This document shows, piece by piece, positions 1 to 7,258 of a stretch of DNA of 13,562 bases (position 1 is its first letter; the number at the start of each line of letters is the position of its first letter). The position numbers and the translations under genes were made by a program. The DNA is from Thermococcus sp. (GTDB lineage: Archaea > Methanobacteriota_B > Thermococci > Thermococcales > Thermococcaceae), in assembly GCA_021160985.1 (NCBI GenBank), contig JAGHBN010000014.1, positions 1 through 13,562 of the forward strand, written 5' to 3'. A model generated the notes under the pieces. It had not been told where the DNA came from. It made no database searches and saw nothing but the letters and a program-made list of their open reading frames with translations.

Positions 1-342
1 AAGGAGACGGTTAACGAGTACGTCAAGGCCGCGGAAATCATGGGTGCGGGGCCGCTGTGGGTTCTCAGGAAGCACATATTCCCGCCGGTTCTGAGCTTCT
101 CGGCCAGGTACTTTGCGACGCTCCTGGTTAGAGTCGTGGCGCTTATTTCCCTTTTCGGGTTCTTCGGGCTAATCCCCGGAACCAACTGGGGCTCCTTCAT
201 GATAGAGGCGATGATGGACGGGGCAATCTATGGAGGTTACTGGTGGTGGATACTGCCCCCGGGACTCGCCATGGCAGTCCTGAGCGCCGGTCTGGTCTTG
301 ATACTGCCCTCGGGGGAGGTTCAGCCCGCTACTCTTGGATAA
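1..342 (+). CDS. ABC transporter permease, Opp/Dpp (peptide/nickel) type, C-terminal fragment
   Basis: This is the C-terminal 113 residues of an inner-membrane permease; the start lies outside the window. The frame is open from base 1 and ends in TAA at 340-342. The first residues carry the EAA loop that docks on the ATPase subunit (KAAEIMGAG, then HIFPPVL), which is diagnostic of binding-protein-dependent permeases. It is followed by a hydrophobic span (VVALISLFGFFGLIPG) and by a last membrane helix that begins WWWILPPGLAMAV, close to the end of DppC/OppC-like permeases. Substrate cannot be told from this fragment; peptides or oligosaccharides are the usual cargo in this order. An ATG at base 40 lies inside the EAA loop and is not a real start. 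The stop codon directly abuts the stop of the convergent GTPase gene, with no spacer. Confidence 0.88.
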   Translation, partial: KETVNEYVKAAEIMGAGPLWVLRKHIFPPVLSFSARYFATLLVRVVALISLFGFFGLIPGTNWGSFMIEAMMDGAIYGGYWWWILPPGLAMAVLSAGLVLILPSGEVQPATLG

Positions 343-1416
343 TCACTCCAGTATCGCTATGACCCCTTTCCACTTCTTTCCGAAGCACTCGCTCGCTATG
401 ACGTTCTTTCCGGTCAGCTCCTCAAGGAACTTTAAAGCTGAGTCGCACTTCTTGAAGCCGGTCGCTATGCCGACGGTGATGCCCTCGATTTCCCTCACGC
501 CGGCCCTCTTCTGGTTGTCCAGCTTTTTCATCAGCTCGTCCCCAAAGCGCCAGAGGATTCTTCTCGGGTCGAGTAAAAGCTCCTTCTCAACGCCCTCAAG
601 GACGTCCTCAAAGTCCCAGGTGAAGTCGCGGTTTCTCTCTTCCTCGCCCGCGAAGAGGGTAAACCTTCCGGTCTGCCACTCCCTCAGAAGCCACCTCGCG
701 GTCTCCTCTAGGTCGACCTCTCCGCCGGCCTTTATGAGGCCCCTCTTCTCCCCTATCTGTCTAAGAATCTCTTCCTCGCTCTCGAACTCCTTTATGCCGA
801 ACTTCTCGGTTATCGCTTCCTTTCTCGTCTCAAGGATTCTGGATATGAGCTTCAGCGCCGGCTTGACGGGCTCTTCAATCTTGTCCGCCGGGAAGCCACC
901 TTATATGACGAGCTCATCGAAGTCGTCTATCGGCACTACTCCGGGGCTGTCGAGGAGCCAGAGCCTCTTGCTGAGCCTTATCAGCTGTTTGCCCTTTGTG
1001 TAGCCGGGTATGGGTGCCGTTCCAACGGCCCTCTTCCCCTTAAGGGTGTTTATTATCGTGCTCTTGCCGACGTTGGGGTAACCTATCAGGGCCACCTTGA
1101 CCTTCTCCTTCTCGTCTAACAGGGGCTTTGCGAGCTTTTTGAGCTCCCTCCTGAGGATTCCGGTTCCCTTCCTCTCGCGGGCGGATATGAAAACTACCGG
1201 TATCTCGCTCTTCCTCTTGTACTGCTCGGCCCACTCCTTGGGCACGAGGTCTGCCTTGTTCATGACTATTAAGAGCGGTTTGCCCTCCTCCTGGATGAGC
1301 CTCTCCAGCTTCCTGTTGCGGGTCCCTATTGGGTCCCTGGCGTCAACTACCTCAACCACCACATCGGCCTCGTCTATGACCTCCCTAACGACCTTCCAGG
1401 CTTTCCTCTGCTTCAT
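343..1416 (-). pseudogene. Circularly permuted GTPase (YlqF/YawG-like) interrupted by one in-frame TAA
   Basis: The frame runs from ATG at 1416 to TGA at 343-345 (357 residues if read through) but has a TAA at 901-903 after residue 171. The residues before and after the stop continue one protein in the same frame with no other lesion. The G motifs are in permuted order: G4 NKAD at 53-56, G5 SAR at 78-80, G1 GYPNVGKS at 112-119, the G2 region PGYTKG near 137-142 and G3 DSPG at 156-159. This order is typical of ribosome-assembly GTPases of the YlqF/YawG class. All G motifs lie before the stop; the missing part is the roughly 185-residue helical C-terminal domain. No in-frame ATG, GTG or TTG occurs between the stop and the ATG at 531, so restart on the C-terminal part is unlikely. 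The start overlaps the TIGR04076 gene by 32 bases, with GGTGGT upstream. I infer either a nonsense mutation or a sequencing error; a functional 171-residue GTPase domain is the third option. Confidence 0.8.
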
Positions 1417-1705
1417 CTCTAACCACCGTTATCTCAAAGATTACAGTGCCCCCGTCCGTGTAAGGCGGCCCGGGGTCGAGACACTGGACGTATGCCTTGT
1501 CTCCTTTGCCCAAGCCTAACTCGCTCGGTTTAATACCCTTTCGCAGCGCAACTATGTACGGCAGTAGCGATGCGAATGCATGGGTGCATATGGCGTCGGT
1601 GTTTTCAAGGTCTATTCGGGGCCCTTCTATGGTTATGCGGTCTCCCACACTAAATACAGGACATTTGCCCCGTATTTCCGCCACTTTTATCTCTAGTCTC
1701 TCCAT
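1385..1705 (-). CDS. TIGR04076 family protein
   Basis: This is a 106-residue soluble protein of unknown function. It has the family pattern: an early G-x-C element (RGKCPVFSVGDR), a central IC-THAF segment followed by LLPYIVALRKG, and a C-terminal C-x-D-P segment (QCLDPGPPYTDGGTVIFEI). The three conserved cysteines sit in these three elements, which suggests metal or cofactor binding, but that is inference. ATG at 1703-1705 is preceded by GGTGAT a few bases upstream, and the start lies about 35 bases from an AT-rich element at 1741-1752 that can serve as its TATA box. The 3' end overlaps the following GTPase gene by 32 bases, so the two are probably co-transcribed and translationally coupled. 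The family match is from memory of the motif layout. Confidence 0.8.
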   Translation of the reverse strand: MERLEIKVAEIRGKCPVFSVGDRITIEGPRIDLENTDAICTHAFASLLPYIVALRKGIKPSELGLGKGDKAYVQCLDPGPPYTDGGTVIFEITVVRDEAEESLEGR

Positions 1706-1737
1706 GAAATCACCGAAACCTAAATAAGGGTTATAGT

Positions 1738-1753
1738 TCTAAAAATATATTCG
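1738..1753. promoter_or_regulatory. AT-rich bidirectional TATA element between divergent genes
   Basis: The 91-base gap between the divergent TIGR04076 gene and the secretion operon holds one strongly AT-rich block (TCTAAAAATATATTCG). Read on the + strand it places a transcription start near 1772, giving a leader that contains the GGTGGTG at 1784-1790. Read on the - strand it places a start near 1719, just ahead of the GGTGAT of the 1705 start. One block thus fits the usual 25-base TATA-to-start spacing of archaeal promoters in both directions. This is inference from spacing; no transcript data are available. Confidence 0.5.
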
Positions 1754-1783
1754 ACAGGAGAGGTTGTTACGATAACGCTTGAC

Positions 1784-1790
1784 GGTGGTG
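1784..1790 (+). promoter_or_regulatory. Ribosome binding site deciding the GTG start at 1797
   Basis: GGTGGTG ends 6 bases before the GTG at 1797. The same GGTG core precedes several other starts in this window (4327, 1416 and 9218). It favours the GTG over the in-frame TTG at 1779, whose nearest purine-rich block (GGAGAGG, 1757-1763) is 15 bases away. Confidence 0.5.
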
Positions 1791-1796
1791 CTCAAC

Positions 1797-3242
1797 GTGT
1801 CTGAGGATATAGAGGCGAAAATTCGCCGTTTGAGGGAACTTGGTAAAACCGGTACCGAACCCAAGGCTGCTCCTCCAGCAAGACCACCAAGGAAAAGGCC
1901 CTCAACCAAACCAAAATCCGTGAGCAGCATTAGAGGGAGGGAGAGAAGGAAGAGGATTCTTGTGGGTGCCTCAATAGTCATTATCATTATACTGATAATC
2001 TCCATAGGTGCCTACGTTTATATGCAGAATCAGGCCGCAGAGAGGCTGAATAGAGCCAAGCAAGATAAGCTTGCTCAAGTTAACACATATTTCAAGGGCG
2101 ACATTGTAAACCAGTCTCAGACGTGCAGTGCAGAGCCAATAAGGATCAAAAACGACCTGGTAAGGAGGATACAGGCCGCGGATTCTATGGAAGAACTTGA
2201 GAGGATCGATGTTAAGGCAGCATTCAGCAATGCCCTTCAGAAATACAACGCCTGTATTGAGGAGCAGAGGAGGATTGAGTTTGAACGGAAGCTAAACCAG
2301 ACCAAGCAGGAGAAGGTGAGGGAGATAGAACTCGCCTTCCAGCCGCTTCTTTCGAAGCCTCTCCCGGATGACATAAAGAAGAAGGTAGTGGCCACACTCA
2401 ACTCAATTGAGCAGCAGGTTATGGAGGCGGAGAGCGAGGCCGAGGTAAACTCAACCAGCCCCGAGCCGTACCTCCTGAGCCTGTGGAGGGACTACTATTA
2501 CTACCTCATCGACACCATCCCCGGTCAGGAGGTCGTCCTTGAGAAGGGTGATTACAGGAGCATAGTGACAAAGGCCCAGGCCAAGTCGATAATCGGCGGA
2601 GTGCTTGATTACAGGGAGATAATGCAGTATAAGTTCTACCAGGTCCAGTATGTGGACATAGCCCTCGTCCTGACCCGCGACAGGATAAACGGAGCCTTCC
2701 TGGCACCGGGAGACAGGGTCGTCATATTCGCCAAGAACTCGACCAATGCTCCATTCCGTGAGATCGTCAACCAGGGATACGTTGAGATGATCCTCCTGCC
2801 GGTTGATGCGGGCAGGATATCAGTCAGCGAATCCCAGAGCCAGAGTAGCACTTCCTCCTCGTCATCATCAACCAACTACGCCGAGAACCACCAGGAGTCC
2901 TACAACGCTGGAGGGGGACAGATAGGGACCCAGGAGGGAAGCTCTGATACCTACCAGAATACCCAGACGAACACCCAGACGGCTTCCGCCAGCTACTCCT
3001 ATGCGGTTGATCTCAAGGAGATACTCAAGGCCCTGGCTGCAGGAAAGCTTCAGTCTCCTGAGGCAGTGAGGCAGCAGCTTGAGGCATATGGCTGGAGGGT
3101 CGTGGATCTTGAGAAGGAATCCGGAATGCTCGTGCTCCAGCCCAACGCGCAGTTCATGGTTATCATCAGAGTGCCATCAATATTCGTGCCCGACATACTG
3201 ACGTACCAGGATTCACTGTACCTTGCCAAGATATCCACCTGA
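1797..3242 (+). CDS. Membrane-anchored protein of pilus-like operon, possible DUF515 family
   Basis: The protein has 481 residues from GTG at 1797, which I prefer because GGTGGTG (1784-1790) lies 6 bases upstream; a TTG at 1779 would add six residues but has no well-placed binding site. In order: a short charged N-terminal helix (about 3-15), a Pro/Lys/Arg-rich basic stretch (22-53), one transmembrane helix (54-75), a charged probable coiled-coil region (roughly 78-215), a mixed alpha/beta domain, a low-complexity Ser/Gln/Thr/Asn linker (343-402) and a C-terminal domain of about 80 residues beginning VDLKEIL. The basic side before the helix puts the N-terminus in the cytoplasm and most of the protein outside. 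Its stop is followed within 10 bases by the next gene of the KlbA ATPase operon. I think it is the archaeal DUF515 family, but I could not check. It may be a structural or scaffold part of the secretion machine. Confidence 0.72.
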   Translation: MSEDIEAKIRRLRELGKTGTEPKAAPPARPPRKRPSTKPKSVSSIRGRERRKRILVGASIVIIIILIISIGAYVYMQNQAAERLNRAKQDKLAQVNTYFKGDIVNQSQTCSAEPIRIKNDLVRRIQAADSMEELERIDVKAAFSNALQKYNACIEEQRRIEFERKLNQTKQEKVREIELAFQPLLSKPLPDDIKKKVVATLNSIEQQVMEAESEAEVNSTSPEPYLLSLWRDYYYYLIDTIPGQEVVLEKGDYRSIVTKAQAKSIIGGVLDYREIMQYKFYQVQYVDIALVLTRDRINGAFLAPGDRVVIFAKNSTNAPFREIVNQGYVEMILLPVDAGRISVSESQSQSSTSSSSSSTNYAENHQESYNAGGGQIGTQEGSSDTYQNTQTNTQTASASYSYAVDLKEILKALAAGKLQSPEAVRQQLEAYGWRVVDLEKESGMLVLQPNAQFMVIIRVPSIFVPDILTYQDSLYLAKIST

Positions 3243-3252
3243 GGTGATGTGC

Positions 3253-4320
3253 ATGAAGAGAACTGCAGCAGCCTTCTTTATTCTTTTCATGGTTATTTCC
3301 GGAGCCTCCCTTGCGCTGGGTGAGAGCTACACCATTCCGGGGAGTTATAACCCCACCGGGGCCTACAACATTCCCTACAACAACATAGGTATCTCTGAAG
3401 TTGTCACGATAGACTTAAACGTCACCCTGGTCAACACAGCTGACTATCCAAAGTTCGTGATCGTGAATCCCCGCTATGACTTTAAGGTATACCGCCTCGA
3501 CGGCAGCGAAAACCTCACGGCCAAGATTATAGGGGATGAGATTTATCACATACCCGGCGACTTGGAGAAGACCACCCTGAACTACTACGTCGGGTTCTGG
3601 ATAATGCCTTATGAGACCGTTCTGGTTAGTTTTAGGATAACGGATCAGAACCCGTATGTTGTGAGAACAGCTGACTATACGGGCCTCTGCAGCGAGGGTA
3701 AAATAACTCAGGTTGACTATTTAAACGGTGAATTCACGGGAGGCGTTATTGAGGAGCTCCCCGAGATTTCATTAATAACGTGTGGGGTCATGTATCCCCA
3801 GCTCATCAACTCCCCTCATGTGATGTACCTCAAGAGCATGTTCCCCCTCATGGACAGCGCGGTTAAAGTGGTAAAATATGACGGTATTGTTAGGATGAGG
3901 CTCACAAACGTTCCGGGCAATCCTCGTTCATGCATCTCCGGAGACTGTGAGGAGGGAGCATTTGGTGAAAAGGCCGATTTCTGGACCCTCTTTGCCGTGA
4001 CGGTACCCCTTGTGTTCCCCGACGGGGAGATGTATGGATATACCCCCCACTACACGATGACATTCAGGGAATACATGGAGGAGTACATGAACTTTGCCAA
4101 AAAACCTGCCCCGCAGAATGTCTCCCAGAATGTCCCCCAGCTTTCGGGAATGTTCACTCTTTCCGACAGGCTCCTAACAGGGATAACGGTGGGCTTCCCA
4201 CCTGAGTCAAAGCCAAAATCAAGCGGGGGGCTGGAGAAAGATCTTCCCGTCTGGATCGTTCTCATGAAAGGGGAGGTCGAGATAAGCTACCGCGTGAGCT
4301 GGAGGACGGGAGGGTGGTGA
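3253..4320 (+). CDS. Sec-exported protein of unknown function in pilus-like operon
   Basis: The protein has 355 residues from ATG at 3253; GAGGTGAT at 3241-3248 overlaps the previous stop and sets this start, so the in-frame TTG at 3223 is not used. It opens with a classical signal peptide: a basic n-region (MKR), a hydrophobic core (about 5-20) and a small-residue end near ALG (21-23). No other membrane helix is visible, so the mature protein is secreted or stays tethered by an uncleaved leader. The body looks beta-rich, with runs such as VVTIDLNVTLVN and many aromatic residues. It carries N-x-S/T sequons (NVT, NLT, NVS) and four cysteines (LCSEG, LITCGV, and a C-x4-C pair in SCISGDCEEG), compatible with glycosylation and disulfides outside the cell. 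The last residues (VEISYRVSWRTGGW) look like a beta strand. I do not recognise a family. Its place directly before the ATPase suggests an external part or substrate of the machine. Confidence 0.72.
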   Translation: MKRTAAAFFILFMVISGASLALGESYTIPGSYNPTGAYNIPYNNIGISEVVTIDLNVTLVNTADYPKFVIVNPRYDFKVYRLDGSENLTAKIIGDEIYHIPGDLEKTTLNYYVGFWIMPYETVLVSFRITDQNPYVVRTADYTGLCSEGKITQVDYLNGEFTGGVIEELPEISLITCGVMYPQLINSPHVMYLKSMFPLMDSAVKVVKYDGIVRMRLTNVPGNPRSCISGDCEEGAFGEKADFWTLFAVTVPLVFPDGEMYGYTPHYTMTFREYMEEYMNFAKKPAPQNVSQNVPQLSGMFTLSDRLLTGITVGFPPESKPKSSGGLEKDLPVWIVLMKGEVEISYRVSWRTGGW

Positions 4321-4326
4321 AAGGTT

Positions 4327-6177
4327 GTGTTCGGCGAGAAGGAGAAAAAGAAGGGCCTCTCGTGGATAGATGAAATACTTAATGATGAGAATGGTGAATT
4401 GGAGGACATACTCTCCAGAGGGTCCAAAGAGAAGAAAAAAGAAGACCTGTCCTTCGTTAAGAGTGAGAAGGTCGACCTTGAGGATATTCTCAGCACCCCT
4501 ACGACGATAGACGAGGCGGCGACGGAGCGGCCAACCGGGGCCGAGGTTCTGGAGGAGATACTGACGAAGCCGGTGCCTGAGAAACCAAAGCCGGAGTCCC
4601 CTCCAAAACGCCCGGCGGCCACCCTGAAGTCGATACTTGGAACCCCCTCGTCAACGAGCGAGGCTGAGTACGATGGCAGGGCTCAGGTCTTGGATGCCTA
4701 CGGAAACGTAAGGATACTCAAAGTCAAGGGAGAGCCCGTTCCAATTTACGAGGTTAAAATGCCAAAGTTGACTCCTGAAGAGGAGAAAATCCTGAGGAGT
4801 GTTCGGGAAAAGGCAATAACGGAAATTCAGGTCGATCCTACAGCTATAGCCGATCCCGAGGAGCGCAGACGTATTTTCATGAATGCCGTCAGGAGAATGA
4901 TAAAGGAAGCCGCCCCCACGTTCTCCGAGGGCAGAATAGAGATACTCACGAGTCTCATAGTTCAGGCCATGATAGGTTACGACAAGCTCGATCCCTTGGT
5001 TAGGGACGACAACCTCGAGGAGATAATGGTCATAGGCACCAATAGGCCGGTCTACGTTTGGCACAGGCGCTTCAACATGTGTAAGACGAACATAATCTTC
5101 CCAACCGACAGGGAGATATTAAACATAATCGAGAGGATTGCAAGACAGGTCGGCAGGAGGATTGATCAGCAGAGCCCTCTGCTGGACGCCCGTCTTCCAG
5201 ATGGAAGCCGTGTTAACGCAACAATACCCCCAATAAGCCTCGACGGCCCCACAATAACAATCCGTAAGTTCAAGAAGGATCCGCTGACGATAATTGACCT
5301 CATAAAGTACGGGACTATGAACACCGACATAGCGGCTTTCCTCTGGATACTCGTTGACGGTCTCGGGGTTAAGCCGGCCAACGTTCTGGTTTCTGGAGGA
5401 ACGGGTTCCGGTAAAACCACCACCCTTAACTCCCTGAGTCTGTTCATACCTCCCAGTGAGCGTGTAATAACAATTGAGGATACTGCAGAGCTTCAGCTCT
5501 CGGTTGAACACTGGATAAGGCTTGAGACGAGGCCCCCAAACATCGAGGGTAAGGGAGAGATTACGATGGACGACCTAGTCAAGAACACCCTCCGTATGCG
5601 TCCGGACAGAATCATCGTCGGTGAGGTTCGTGGTCCGGAGGCAAGGACGATGTTTACTGCAATGAACACCGGTCACGATGGATGTATGGGAACTATCCAC
5701 GCCAACAGCTCCCGTGAGACTATCACCCGTCTTGAGAGCCCGCCAATGAACGTCCCGAGGATCATGATACCTGCTCTTGACATAATTCTCATGCAGGTTC
5801 GCTTCCACAGCAGGAAGAAGGGAACCATAAGGCGCATAACCGAGATAGCCGAGGTTGCGGGGATAGAGGGTGATCACGTTCAGCTGAACAAGCTCTACAA
5901 GTACGATCCGGCAAAGGATGAGCTGGTTCCCACGGGGGTCCCCAGCAGGGTTCTCAACACCCTTGCCCACCACACTGGCCTTACCATAAGGGAGCTGGAG
6001 CTGGAGAAGGAAAAGAGAAAGGTTATCCTGGACTGGATGGTCGAGAAGGGCATAAGGAGTATTCAGGAAGTTGGCTACTACATCAGGCAGTTCTACATTG
6101 ATGAAGAAGCACTGTTCGAAAAAATAGAGAAGGATAGCAGCTCTCATGTCAGGGAGCAGTTGGAGACAATAGTATGA
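4327..6177 (+). CDS. klbA: KlbA-type type II/IV secretion (GspE family) ATPase, intein-free
   Basis: This is a 616-residue cytoplasmic hexameric-type ATPase that should power pilus-like assembly or secretion. Motifs: Walker A GGTGSGKT (357-364), Asp box around ITIEDTAEL (381-389), Walker B-type RIIVGEVRG (428-436, with the glutamate at 433), and His box GTIHANS (455-461). An N2 region (about 155-330) precedes the core. The first 120 residues are charged, Pro-rich and probably disordered, and contain five spaced copies of an L-E-D-I-L-S-like motif (see findings). The start is GTG at 4327; GGTGGTGA (4313-4320) overlaps the previous stop and ends 6 bases upstream. Several archaeal KlbA proteins hold an intein between the HDG and CMG residues; here that site (452/453) is empty. 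The two TadC genes follow. KlbA as opposed to another GspE subfamily is from recalled sequence similarity. Confidence 0.93.
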   Translation: MFGEKEKKKGLSWIDEILNDENGELEDILSRGSKEKKKEDLSFVKSEKVDLEDILSTPTTIDEAATERPTGAEVLEEILTKPVPEKPKPESPPKRPAATLKSILGTPSSTSEAEYDGRAQVLDAYGNVRILKVKGEPVPIYEVKMPKLTPEEEKILRSVREKAITEIQVDPTAIADPEERRRIFMNAVRRMIKEAAPTFSEGRIEILTSLIVQAMIGYDKLDPLVRDDNLEEIMVIGTNRPVYVWHRRFNMCKTNIIFPTDREILNIIERIARQVGRRIDQQSPLLDARLPDGSRVNATIPPISLDGPTITIRKFKKDPLTIIDLIKYGTMNTDIAAFLWILVDGLGVKPANVLVSGGTGSGKTTTLNSLSLFIPPSERVITIEDTAELQLSVEHWIRLETRPPNIEGKGEITMDDLVKNTLRMRPDRIIVGEVRGPEARTMFTAMNTGHDGCMGTIHANSSRETITRLESPPMNVPRIMIPALDIILMQVRFHSRKKGTIRRITEIAEVAGIEGDHVQLNKLYKYDPAKDELVPTGVPSRVLNTLAHHTGLTIRELELEKEKRKVILDWMVEKGIRSIQEVGYYIRQFYIDEEALFEKIEKDSSSHVREQLETIV

Positions 6178-6188
6178 GGTGGTAAAAT

Positions 6189-7253
6189 ATGGGAGTCCTC
6201 GAGGCATTCTCAAATTTTCTGGAGAGACTGGGCGGTAAGACAATAGAGGTGGCAGAGAGGCCTCTATCCCGCCTGCCCGAGGGAAAGAGTGTATCTGAGA
6301 GAATAAGGATCCTCAAAGAGCTTCAGAAGGAGATAGAGGCTGAAAAGGAGGAGACTGAGAGGGAAAAGGAGCTTGAGACGATAATTGAGTGGAGGAAGCA
6401 GGAGATAACCGAGCCCTTCTCGGAGAGGTTGGCTGAAACAATGCTGCATTACTTCAGGGGGCCGATTGAACGTTTGACCAAGTCCTTGAAGGGACTTGAT
6501 GAAGATCTTTACAAGGCCAGCATTCTGATGCCAAAGGACAGGTATGTGGCCCTTATTTTTGCTGTTTCACTCTTCAGCGGCATCTTCCTGTTCCTGGTGG
6601 CGTATCTTCTCTATCAGCCGATTGATATTTCCCTGCTCGTGGGGCTTCTGGGTGCCCTGGGCGGTTTCTTCTATATGCGTTATTACCCGAAGATGGTATG
6701 GAGGAGGCGTGTTGCCGAGGTTGAGAGGGCCCTTCCGTACGCACTCCGCCACATGGCGGCCCTGTTGAGTGCGGGAGTGGGTATAGCGGAGGCTCTTCTG
6801 TCGGTCGCAAAGGCTGACTACGGCGTCATCTCTGAGGAATTTGAACTCATCGTGAGGGACATGAAAACCGGTGCCTCCTTTGAGGATGCATTGACGAGGT
6901 TCGACGAGAAGATGGCCTCCGAGAACGTTTCGAGGGTCGTTAAGCAGATTCTTCGTGCGGTTAAATTCGGTGGAAACCTTTCTGATATTCTGTACAAGCT
7001 CGCTGAGGACTTTTCCTTCGAATACAGGATGAAGCTCGTTGAGTACGTCCAGAAGGTCAACGGTATAGCCTTCATCTACATGTTTCTCACTATAGTCATG
7101 CCGACTATGTTCGTGGTTGGAATATTGGCAGGGTCCGTGATGGCACAGGCTCTGATGATGCCCGTTGAGACGTTTGCACTGATAATGCTGATGGCATTCC
7201 CGGCCATATCCCTGATAATAATCAACATGATCAAGAAGGCGGAGCCGAGGTGA
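6189..7253 (+). CDS. TadC-like membrane platform protein (T2SSF domain), first copy
   Basis: This 354-residue integral membrane protein is the likely partner on which the KlbA ATPase acts. The N-terminal 110 residues are soluble and strongly charged, with a probable coiled coil rich in K/E (about 35-72). Two membrane helices follow (about 119-141 and 146-166), then the cytoplasmic T2SSF helical bundle with the typical segment beginning LPYALRHMAALLSAGVGI, and two C-terminal helices (about 292-315 and 328-348). This is the usual TadB/TadC/GspF arrangement with one T2SSF domain. GAGGTGGT at 6176-6183 overlaps the ATPase stop and precedes ATG 6189 by 5 bases, so translation is coupled. The C-terminal end overlaps the start region of the second TadC-like gene. 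Archaeal systems often use two such proteins or a fusion of both. Confidence 0.9.
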   Translation: MGVLEAFSNFLERLGGKTIEVAERPLSRLPEGKSVSERIRILKELQKEIEAEKEETEREKELETIIEWRKQEITEPFSERLAETMLHYFRGPIERLTKSLKGLDEDLYKASILMPKDRYVALIFAVSLFSGIFLFLVAYLLYQPIDISLLVGLLGALGGFFYMRYYPKMVWRRRVAEVERALPYALRHMAALLSAGVGIAEALLSVAKADYGVISEEFELIVRDMKTGASFEDALTRFDEKMASENVSRVVKQILRAVKFGGNLSDILYKLAEDFSFEYRMKLVEYVQKVNGIAFIYMFLTIVMPTMFVVGILAGSVMAQALMMPVETFALIMLMAFPAISLIIINMIKKAEPR

Positions 7254-7258
7254 AACAA

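Noticed and set aside
901..903. TAA read as a recoded sense codon
   Set aside because: TAA is not known to encode Sec or Pyl, and a lysine-like position in the family needs no special residue; mutation or sequencing error is simpler.
335..1003. Long open frame on the + strand opposite the GTPase
   Set aside because: It is a Ser/Leu/Pro-rich antisense shadow of the GTPase coding frame, which has clear G motifs; it has no binding site and its composition is typical of an antisense reading.
1779..1796. TTG at 1779 as start of the first secretion operon gene
   Set aside because: In frame but without a well-placed binding site and very close to the predicted transcript start; GTG 1797 has GGTGGTG at 6 bases. 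It cannot be fully excluded.
3223..3252. TTG at 3223 as start of the exported protein
   Set aside because: It would put a charged, Pro-rich stretch before the signal peptide and overlap the previous gene; GAGGTGAT sits just before ATG 3253.
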